Shown here: one piece after another, positions 45,872-54,878 of the stretch | Layout: the number at the start of each line of letters is the position of its first letter | How positions within the stretch are numbered: the first letter of the stretch is position 1 | Source of the DNA: Muricea muricata | Taxonomy: Eukaryota; Cnidaria; Anthozoa; Malacalcyonacea; Plexauridae | Direction of reading: 5' to 3' | DNA length: 64,000 nucleotides | Assembly: GCA_963855995.1 (NCBI GenBank) | Contig: OY979716.1 | Coordinates: 56,778,089-56,842,088 of the forward strand | Notes under the pieces: model-generated | Seen by the model: the letters and a program-made list of their open reading frames with translations, nothing else | Told to the model about the DNA's origin: nothing | Databases searched by the model: none | Program-made: the position numbers and the translations under genes

Positions 45872-46573
45872 ATCGTTGAAAATACCTGCCAGGGTTGGGG
45901 TAGGCTTCAGTGCCAGAGGGTATAGTACGTATTACCGCCCTCTTATGTTCGTAGATTGGCATTTACAATACAAAATAGAAAATAAATAAATGTAAGAGTT
46001 ACCAAAGCTGGTCCCAATTTGGGATGATCCAACTCAATATGTCCACAGTAATCCACACACACACACGAACACACCAATTATTTACAAGGGAGGCCAAGCC
46101 AAAAACACACGGACACGAGCTGGACCACAGACCAAAGGGGACAATGGCCAGCAGGCAGGACCAGAGGTCGGGACCAAGGCCAGCCAACAGCAATGGATGA
46201 ACCAGGACCACTGGACAGCACTTGGGACGAACTGCAACTGCTAGGCACACCAGACTGGAACTTCTTCAGGTCTTCACACAGGTTCTTCAACAGCAGTAAA
46301 TCTTCTTGTCTTGCTTTTCTTTCTCTTGCTTTTCGTACTTCTTCAGGAACTATCTTCAGAGGATAAGATATATTCTTAGCCAAAAGGCCGAGAAGCGATA
46401 CCTTGGCTGGGAGCGAGAAGCCTGTATCCCTCTCACTTTGGCGTGCGTGCACGTGGTACTTTCGTGAGTTGAGTTTGCATCAGAGTTGCTCGTGCAGCAC
46501 ACGAGTGCGCTGTATCGGGCATGCAGGTCACGTCATGCGTACACGGCGTGGGCATCGTCTATGGCTTTAATCA

Positions 46574-46810
46574 TCACGCGCAAACTTCCGGCGATTCAAC
46601 AGCACGACTTAATAAAAAGCCTAGAGCAAAGGCAGACAGTTCGAGACAGACATAGTGTATATAGCTGTTGCTGCTGCTTTTCATTGTCACTACTGAGTAG
46701 CCTCACTCCATGCTATAATAGTATCTGTCTCAATCTGTTGACCTTGTGTACTCATCATACAGTCACTGCAATGACTATTCTAAATAAGCTATTTTATAAG
46801 TTCAGAGAGA
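46574..46810 (-). repeat. U1 3' flank, second copy
   Basis: Repeats 29546-29787 with few differences, including the AGCTTATTTAGAATAG 3'-box-like segment. Homology stops near GCGCG on the left, where the transposase exon of the other locus continues. Confidence 0.75.
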
Positions 46811-46974
46811 AGGGGACAAACACGGACGCAGGTCCCCACCAGCAGAAATTCTACGCTCGAGTTACCCACATTAGGGGTAATCGCAGGAGTCAACCCAGTC
46901 TCGTTGTGATATGAAAGGGCCTCATCCTGAGAGGACCTCCTAGTTGATCAAGGTGCCTCTTGTGTCTGGTAAGT
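46811..46974 (-). ncRNA. U1 snRNA gene, second copy
   Basis: Sense begins ACTTACCAGACACAAGAGGC, then CCTTGATCAACTAGGAGG (stem-loop I), TATCACAACGAGACTGGG (stem-loop II region, altered), CCTGCGATTACCCC, GTGGGTAACTCGAG, GAATTTCTGCTGG (Sm site, better preserved than in the first copy) and GGGGACCTGCGTCCG...GTCCCC (stem-loop IV). Nucleotides after ACTTACC are changed (AGAC for TGAT), which would impair 5'-splice-site pairing, so it is a likely pseudogene. The LINE copy 3 3' end is joined directly before ACTTACC. Confidence 0.85.
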
Positions 46975-47089
46975 TTATATTTTAAAGATGGCGATTCTGT
47001 CCCTACTGGGGGAACATGCAATGGAATGCCATATTTCAGGGTGTGCACCTGCACGCAAACGACTGGGGAAACGATCCCCAACCCTGAAT

Positions 47090-47143
47090 AAATATGTGCA
47101 CCGGCTATTTCTTTTTACAGTGATGCGGCACTGGCACATATTT
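47090..47143 (-). promoter_or_regulatory. Conserved 3'-UTR hairpin of LINE copy 3
   Basis: Sense AAATATGTGCCAGTGCCG ... CCGGTGCACATATTT forms a stem of about 15 bp. Compared with copy 4 the outer pairs differ on both sides and remain paired (GTGGG/CCCAC versus TATGTG/CACATA). A second small stem GGGGA-TCGTT-TCCCC follows. Such 3' structures are known recognition sites for the LINE reverse transcriptase. Confidence 0.7.
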
Positions 47144-47555
47144 AGCACTAACACAAAATTGACCAACAGGACAGAAAACGACATAACCACAAGACAAACA
47201 TAAAGTGCGTACTTAATTTGAATTTAGATTACATGCCCCTACAATTAAAAGCTAAAAAAGCTAACTAAACTAAAACCGTGGACGGTGTGACACGCTAAGG
47301 TCACACCGGGATTAGAAAAAGAATAAAAAGACACTCAGAAGGCAAGGACTAATTCCGTACCCTAAAAGTGTCCCAAAGAACCGCGTGCAAGCCACTCCCG
47401 CTCAAATGCGCGAATTTGAGCAGGAGACTTACACCGCTTACTAAGTAAACCCAAGATGAACTTAATTTTTGCTAAGGCCTGATTAAGGCAGTTAGATGCC
47501 ACTGGCACCTTCTGACGAAAACGGAAGTCGCAACGAGCAACCCATATGGTATGCT

Positions 47556-50354
47556 TCATGACCAGCAGCATGAAGATGATAATAGAAGGGATTGCCCGCC
47601 GAAGAACTTCCAAAATCCAAACAGCAACTCCTCAATAGTGAAACGACTAGCAATTGGATCGATTGCCCTTAATTGGAGAAACACCCATGCAACCAGGAGT
47701 CGAGCCAATTGACACTCGGAAAACAGGTGTTCCAGAGTTTCGTCAGCTGCCCTGCAAAAGCAGAGGCTATCAACATGTTGCATGTTAAAGCGGTGCGCCC
47801 AACGAGCCCCAGTATACAAAATACTGTGGGCAACCTGGCAATTAAGATCTATTACCTTACGGTCCAGATCCCAGATGTGCAGCTGACTCCAGGTTTGGGG
47901 CCAGTGCAATGGACCGTAAGTTGGCAGGAACTTGCTGATATAGTGGGGCTGTTTGTATGTATGCAACCGCAATTGCTCGTAGGTGTTTTGAGAGGAGAGC
48001 TGTTCAACTGGAATAGGTATGTCAGAAGATGCCACAATACTTAATACCACACTATTCACTTCCCCCCGTCCATGGGTCCGCCATACCCTGAACAGGAGTT
48101 GGTAAAAGGTGGGGAGGGTTTCGACCAGATGGCGAGGCTGCGTGGATAGAAGGGCAGTCCATAGCTGCAAATTAAAAAAGGAAAAAACAAAATACACAAA
48201 AAACGATTTCCATTTCCTCACCGAAGGAACAAAAAATTGCTTCCGCCACTGAATGATAAAGGATTCCGCTTTTAAGGCGAAATTAATCACCCCAAAGCCA
48301 CCTTGGGATTTGGGGAGGCTTACTGTAGTTCGGGCAACCAAGCCTCGTTTGCCCGACCAAAAGAATGACCAGATTGCTTTATTTATTCGTTTCTCTGCCC
48401 ACGAAGGGATAGTAAAAACGTGGCAGAGATGCCAAATCTGGGACAGGGCCAAAGTATTTATAATAACTGTCTTGCCCTGAAAAGACAGCTGCCTGTCTGA
48501 CCACGCCGTGAGGGGCTTTTCTAGTTTGGCTACGGCTGGCTCCCACGTTGGGATGGTGTAGTCACCAACGCTTAAGATCGCAGCAAGCAACGGGAGTTGT
48601 TTAACCCAACACAACCCATGAGGGGCGTCGGTGCGAGCCTTCCAGGAACCAGCCCAAAGTCCTTTTGATTTGCCTCGGTTTAATTTTGCACCGGGGGCTC
48701 TCATATTTTGAGTATATTGTTAAAGACCTCCGCTAGAGAGTCATCGGTAGTAACCGCAACGGTCAGGTCGTCGGCGTACCTCGAACTCCTAAATTCCTCC
48801 AAAGAATTGGGAAGTGTAATACCAGTGAGTTTCGGAGACGTCCGAAGACAGACGGCAAGCACTTTAATGGATCGAACATAAAGTAGTGGGGATAACGGAA
48901 ACCCTAGCCACACCTCGCGAGAAGGAGAAAAAAAGGAGGAAGTCCAACCGTTGATAACGACGGCCGACTCTATATTATTATAAAATAATTTGATCCATTC
49001 AGTGAAATCTGGACCAAAGTTAAACGAAGAGAGTATGCGGATGAGAAAACCCCAGTCTACTTGATCAAAAGCCTTCTCTTGATCGAGAGACAAAAGCGCA
49101 AGCGGGAGATTCTCTCGATCCACATACTCTAAGAGATCTTGTCTGAGAGAGAGATTCTCAGAAATGGTGCGGCCAGGAACGCCACACGTTTGGTCTGCAC
49201 CAATCACAGAGCCCAAAACCCCTAAAAGACGACCCGAGATGGCCTGAGTAGCAATTTTATAGTCAACGTTTAAAAGACTGTTCGGCCTGTTCGGCCTCCA
49301 ATTCTTTGTCTCCAAAGGGTCGTCTTTTTTATATAATACTAAAATGAGCCCTCAATGCTGAGAGGTAGAAAGCTGGCCGGTCTCAAATGCAAGATTGAGA
49401 ACACGGACCAGATCAGCACCGAGATGTTCCCAAAAAGTAACATAGAATTCCATGGGGAATCCGTCTGAGCCCGGTGTCTTACTGCAACTCATGCCCATAA
49501 GAGCTTGAAAACACTCGTCCACAGTAAGACACCCTTCACATGAAGCCGAAGCCTGTTCAGTTTGATCGAGGCGACGTGTCAATTTTGCCAAAAGTTCATC
49601 TTGGGCCACAGGGTCGCACTGCGTAGCGGTGAAAAGGTCTTGGTAATAATTCCGCCAGACACTCACGATGGCAAAAGGGTCGTGGCAGACTTCACCCGTG
49701 TTGGGGTCCCTGATGGACTTCATGACCTGTTTGGCATACTTTTTGGTGGCAAGATTGAAGAAGAAACAGGAAGAGGTCTCCTTTTCCTCCGCCCACTGAC
49801 AGTGAGCACGGACCTGGGCACCTCGAGCCTCATGTAGAGCAATGTTACAGAGTTCCTGTTGAGCTTCACATAAAGTAGCAAAGGAGGCCTGATCTCTGGC
49901 TTCAAAATGGGCCTGCAATTCTCGCCTACGATTGAGGAGCGAGGACTTATGGTTGCGTTTTTGTGCAGCCTTATATTTAGAGTAGGAGCGAGTAACTTCG
50001 CGAAGGTAAAATTTTCCTTGGTCTCACCAATCTAGTGAGGACGCGAAGTCTGCATGGTTTTTGTACGTGTCCCAGAAGGACCAAAACGATTTTACTAAAT
50101 CAAAATACGTATTCTGGATCCTGGAGGAGGGAAGTGTTGAATTTCCACACCCCTGGTCCAGCAATAATAGGATCACGAAAACTGCACTTAACCAGTAGGT
50201 ACTGGTGATCCAAAAAGAAAGATGGATAATAATCGCATTCTTGGATGCAATCTTGCATGACAGTGGGCGACCAGATCATGTCTATACGGGACGGAAATTC
50301 GCCAGACCCGTGCATCCACAAATAGCTATGCGCTGCGGGTGAAGGGTGTGCCAT
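47556..50354 (-). pseudogene. ORF2 of LINE copy 3 (endonuclease end, RT, C-terminal region)
   Basis: Sense: endonuclease end FPSRIDMIWSPTVMQD and LDHQYLLV, linker, WRPNRPNSLLNVDYKIATQAISG, PGRTISENLSLRQDLLEYVDR, LALLSLDQEKAFDQVDW (motif A Asp), LGFPLSPLLYVRSIKVLA (motif B, normally QGCPLSPLLY), SSRYADDLTVAVTT (catalytic YADD), and a long C-terminal region ending with Cys residues (SLCFCRAADETLEHLFSEC). Breaks at about 49330, 48703 and 47560. Motif B is altered, so this copy is inactive. LSLDQEKAFDRVDW is typical of the Tx1 side of the L1 group. Confidence 0.8.
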
Positions 50355-50490
50355 AGCGGATATGTCTGAGTGAAAGACATAAGGGCCTCAACAGCAGGAC
50401 CACTCTCTTGAGCATGCACACTCGCACTGTCAGAAAATGAGGGATGGCGCTTGCGATCTAGAGCACTATCCAAAATGGAATTGAAATCGC

Positions 50491-50501
50491 CAGGTAAGTA
50501 T
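50491..50501 (-). ncRNA. U1 snRNA 5'-end fragment at 5' junction of LINE copy 3
   Basis: Sense ATACTTACCTG is U1 nt 1-11 exactly, followed by GGC shared with the LINE (GGCGATTTC). 50502-50690, to its right, would be the U1 5' flank; it shares about 33 bases with 30261-30295, displaced by a 57-bp indel. Alternative: a plus-strand 5' splice site CAG|GTAAGTAT, which has the same sequence by definition. Confidence 0.6.
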
Positions 50502-50689
50502 GAGTTTGAGCATGACTGGCACTCACCTTTTATTCACCCAACAAGAATGGAAACGGATGTGGTTCTGCCTACAGACTCATGCTGCCTATTGAAGGCTAGC
50601 CGTGCCAAAGGCCAGTCATTGTCAAGGAGGAAATCAAGTAAGACTGATGACGTAAATTCACAAGACGAGGTCGCTCGATCCCCCAAGGT

Positions 50690-50970
50690 CGTATCTGAGT
50701 TGATGGATACTCAGCCTTCACAGGAGACTTCGGTAGAAAAATTATCAACATTGCCTCTGGCTCGACATCTCACAGCTTTGCGCGAGATGTTTAACGTACC
50801 TACTCCATCAGACGATGATTTAGAGCCGGGGGAAATAAGAGACTCATCATCCATCCAGTCAATGGATGATGAGACATCTTCAGATCACTCTGATCTGAAG
50901 ATCAAGCTGGATGGTTCAGCAAAAACCATCCAGACAACTAGTGAGGCTGGCAGTCCATTGAGAGTTCAGC
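50690..50970 (+). pseudogene. ORF1 fragment of a LINE relative
   Basis: Frame with LPLARHLTALREMFNVP and DDDLEPGEIRDSSS, clearly related to SPLAHYLATLRQVFRM and DDLEPGEIRDSES in ORF1 of LINE copy 2. An open frame extends from 50451 to 51107 but its ends belong to other sequence (the last 40 residues read antisense LINE 3' UTR). No zinc knuckle is present. The fragment abuts the inverted part of LINE copy 4. Confidence 0.6.
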
Positions 50971-53900
50971 CTCAGAGTAGACTTAGAAGGAGAAGACAAG
51001 CTCCTGGCCCTCAAAGTGCCCCAAAGAACCACGGGCAAGCCACTCTCGCTCAAACGCACGTATTTGAGCAGGGCTTTTGCACCGTTTCGACATTAATTGC
51101 AGAATGAATTTTAATTCTGCTATAACTTTATTCAAACATGCTGATATTATCGGCGTCTTCTGACGAAATTGGAAGTCACAACGAGCAACCCAAGTGGTAT
51201 GTTTGACAACCAACAACATGTACATGATAGTTGCAGGAATTGCTCGACGACGTGCCTCTGAAAACCCAAACAACAACTCCTCAACAGTAAACTGACTAGC
51301 GGTTGGATTAATGGTGTATAAATTAAAGTATACCCAAGCAACCAGAAAGCAAGCTAGCTCGCACTCAAAGAACAGACGCTTGAGAGTCTCGTCATCAGCT
51401 CGACAAAAGCAGAGACTCTCAATGTGAAGCATGCCAAAGCGATGCACAAGACGAGCATTTGTGTAAAGCACATTGTGTGCTATCTGCCAGTTGAGATCGA
51501 TCACTTTACGGTCAAGATCGCAAATGTGCAACTGACTCCAGGTTTGAGACCAGTGCAACTGACCGTAAATTGGCAGATATTTCTACATGCAGTGCGGCTC
51601 TTTGTAATGATGAGACCGCAAAAGGGCACACACATTCTGTGAGGAGATTTGTTCTAATGCTAGAGGGACATCAGAAGACGCTTTAAGGCTGAGAACATCA
51701 CCATTTACTACGCCACCACCCAGGGTCCGCCATACCCGATGGATGATTTGGTAGAATTCAGGGAGTTGTTTTGCCTGCTGGTGATAGTGCTCGAGCAAGA
51801 GAGCATTGCGTGGCTGCATGTCAAAAGCTGACATGTAAAAGTGTGTGAGGAATGCTTTCCATTTGCCCTCAGACCGGGCAAAGAAGCGCTTCAGCCACTG
51901 CGATGCAAACGAGTCAGCCTTTTCTTGGAGTTTATTACCTCAAAGCCACCCTGGCCTTTGGGAAGGCTGACCGTTGTATGTGCAACAAGATCTCCAGACC
52001 GCCGTGATAATACGTCTTCCGGCCCAACGCGGCACCGGAAAAACGTGGCATAAATGCCAAAACTGGGACAAAGCCAGGCTATTGATGACTACTGTCTTTC
52101 CTTGGAAAGACAGTTGACGGCCTGCCCAAGCGGAAAGTCGCGATTCCAAATTACTAACTGCTGGTTCCTATGTTGGCGTGCTGTAATCGCCAACGCTGAA
52201 GGTCGCTCCAAGCAGTGGGAGTTGTTTCACCCACTGCAACCCATAAGGGGTATCTTGGCAATCCTTCCACAAACCAGCCCACATTCCTTTCGACTTTCCG
52301 CGATTTAGACGAGCGCCGGAGGCACGTTCGAATTTTGAATAGACGTGTAATGTCTCCTCGATAGATTGATTGTTTGTCACAGCTACGGTCGTATCGTCAG
52401 CGTAGCTGGAGCATTTGTATGGGTCCACCGAGTGCGGTATTGTAACGCTGGTGATTCTTGGTGACTTATGAATGTACTCAGCGAGCACCTCGATGGGGAG
52501 AACATACAAGAGAGGAGACAGAGTACACCCTTGCCGAACACCCCGCGAGGGGCGAAAGAAGGAAGATGTCCAGCCATTGATGACGACGGCAGATTCAACG
52601 TCTGTGTAAAATAGTTTGACCCAATTCAGAAAATCTGGGCCAAAGTTAAATGTTTCGAGTATGCGATGCAGGAAACCCAATCAACTCTATCAAATGCCTT
52701 CTCTTGGTCTAAGGAGAGAAGGGCCAGGGGGAGGTTTTCCCGATCAACATACTCAAGGAGATCTCTGATCGTAAATAGATTCTCGCTCATGGACCTGCCA
52801 CGTATGCCACACGTTTGGTCAGGTCCAATAATGCTTCCCATCACACCAAGAAGTCATCCAGATATAGCCCTAGTGGCGATCTTATAACCCAAATTTAAGA
52901 GACTAATCGGATGCCAATTCTTGGTGTCCAATTTATCGTTCTTCTTATAAAGAACGATAATCAAACCTCTGCGCTGAGTTGGAAAGTGGGCCGACCTCAA
53001 AAGCAGCATTGAGGACGTGAACCAAATCAGCGCCGAGGGTTTGCCACAATGTTTGATAAAATTCCACTGGGAAGCCATCCGAACCGGGGGTTTTACCCTT
53101 AGGCATACCCTTGAGAGCTTCAAAACACTCATCACAGTTAAGATTGCCTTCACAGCCAGGTCTCTCGGCCGTACTTAGACGACAATGTAGTTGAGAGAGC
53201 ATTTCGTCTTGCACAACAGGATCATAATCCTGTGCCGTGAACAGGTTCGAATAATGTGAGTGCCACACACCCAGGATCTCAAATGGGTCGTGGCGTACGA
53301 GTCCAGTCTCTGGATCGCGTATAGAGTGCATCGTCTGTCGGGCTTTTTGATGTGTTTCTAAATTGAAGAAGGAAGACGAAGTCTCTTTTTCTTCAGGCCA
53401 TTGGCAACGGCGCGCACCTGTGCCCCTCATGGCTCATGCAGAGCAATGCCTCACAATTCCTGCTGGACTTCGCATAATTTGCCAAATGCAGTTCGATCCC
53501 CCTGGACGAACGATCTTTTTAATTTGTGCATTTGGCGTGTGAGAGAGGTTTTCTTGCTGCATTGGTCGGCAGCTTTGGAACGAGAATATGAATGAGTAAC
53601 CTCTCAAATAAAATTTACCCTGGTCCCACCAGTCCATAAGGGAGGAAAAGTCCTCATAATCTTCTAAGGACTGCCAATGGGGCAGAAAAAGCTCACCAGG
53701 CTGACATAATCGGCATCTTGCAGGAGGGAAGTATTGAATTTCCAAACTCCTGGGCCCGAGTCAATTTTTGGTAATAGATGAAATTAAAAGATACTGATGG
53801 TCTGTGAGGAATAACGGATGGTATTCCCCACTTTGAGGGCCAGAAGCTTGTCTTCTCCTTCTAAGTGTCGTCATTTTAATAATTTCCCGATGTGACCTTA

Positions 53901-54208
53901 GCGTGTCACATCGTCCATTATTTTATCATTAGTTGACAATCATTATTCTAATTAATTTTATTTAGTAGGGGTTTCCGTATATGTTTATATGTTTAAAATA
54001 TGTCCCGTTCGTAACTGTTTGTCTTGTAAAATTAGCGCTAAATGTGGGCCAGTGCCGCATCACTGTTAAAAGAAATAGCCGGTGCCCACATTTAGTCGAG
54101 GTCAGGGATCGTCTCCCTGGTCATTTGCGTGCCGGTGCACACCCCGAAATACGACATTCCATTGCATGTTCTCTTAATAGGGACAGAAATGTCGTCTTTG
54201 AAATATAA
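50971..54208 (+). mobile_element. L1/Tx1-like LINE copy 4 with 5' inversion, 3' end in U1
   Basis: 53834-54208 is a plus-strand LINE 3' end (from AGCTTGTCTTCTCC to AAATATAA). 50971-53830 is the preceding LINE sequence inverted, from the same AGCTTGTCTTCTCC point on its left to a truncated endonuclease on its right. This order is what twin priming produces. RT motifs in the inverted part: LALLSLDQEKAFDRVDW, RGVRQGCTLSPLLYVL, SYADDTTVAV, with frameshifts. The 3' end is followed by U1 ACTTACCTGATGCGAG. Confidence 0.8.
54040..54093 (+). promoter_or_regulatory. Conserved 3'-UTR hairpin of LINE copy 4
   Basis: AAATGTGGGCCAGTGCCG pairs with CCGGTGCCCACATTT across a loop of about 20 bases; a second stem CAGGGA-TCGTC-TCCCTG follows at 54103-54119. 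It corresponds base pair for base pair to the hairpins in copy 3. Confidence 0.7.
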
Positions 54209-54224
54209 ACTTACCTGATGCGAG
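54209..54224 (+). ncRNA. U1 snRNA fragment between two LINEs
   Basis: ACTTACCTGATGCGAG equals U1 nt 3-18 as seen at 29952 and then stops. It separates the 3' end of LINE copy 4 from the presumed 5' end of LINE copy 2, as expected when two elements land in one U1 site in series. Confidence 0.7.
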
Positions 54225-54878
54225 TCACTTGCACTCGCATTAGTGTCTTCGACCGAGCAGTTGTGGACGTCAGATTGGTGCTCATAACACGACTGTGCCC
54301 GATTCTACTAGCTACACCCTCATTGTGCTTGGTGTAGACACTCCATTACCCTTACACTTCTAGTAGGTTTCTTCCGTTGCTCAGTCCGGCTGAGGGCATA
54401 GCCTCAGTTTGTCCGAATGGCAACAAATCCCCCTCTTTTTCTTGTTTTTAACCAGTTCGCTGGTTCTTCCGTTGTCCCTGATTAGCAGGGCAACTCCTTA
54501 CATTTATTGCACCATAGTGTACATACAATTATTAGGCAGAGGGAACTAGTTTTTTCCATGGTTGGGTCGGTCGAGCCTGGTGGCTCAAAGGTCAGGGATC
54601 ACTTTTTTTCTGGTTTCTTTGACGCTTCCTGTTGGGGTTCTTGGTCATCTTTTACCTTCAGGTTTTGAGCGTGTCTTTCATAGTATTTATGTGTTTGGTA
54701 AATACTGTGGTAGTCTATTAAAAGGCCGGAGTAGTCTGTGGGACAATCATACGTGATTGCACAGATGCCTTTTAATAGTAGGTTCTTTTGTATAAGTTTT
54801 GTTTTTGTTGGGAATTTGTTTTTCTATCCAGTAATTTTCTCTTGTTTTTGTTTTCTCTAATTTATTGATTAGAGAAGT

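Larger units (their letters stand above)
42946..45990 (-). mobile_element. Second APE-type LINE family, 3' part missing
   Basis: Contains ORF1, endonuclease and the start of RT but stops within RT at the boundary with the RLE LINE. Its endonuclease and RT are clearly different in sequence from LINE copies 1-4, so it is a separate family in the L1 group. The 5' end is not sharply defined; 46000-46573 contains no recognised feature. Confidence 0.75.
46975..50490 (-). mobile_element. L1/Tx1-like LINE copy 3, inserted in U1
   Basis: 5'-truncated within the endonuclease (GDFNS at about 50485) and complete to the 3' end (AAAATATAA at 46975). 5' junction: U1 ATACTTACCTG. 3' junction: U1 ACTTACC. 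This is what target-primed insertion into U1 with a short duplication predicts. It includes most of ORF2 and a 370-bp 3' UTR. Confidence 0.85.

Noticed and set aside
46000-46573. Frame with Arg/Lys/Glu-rich helix (PEEVRKARERKARQEDLLLL) as a host gene
   Set aside because: Short, overlapped by another frame, without splice context; may be LINE 5' UTR. Not enough to call.
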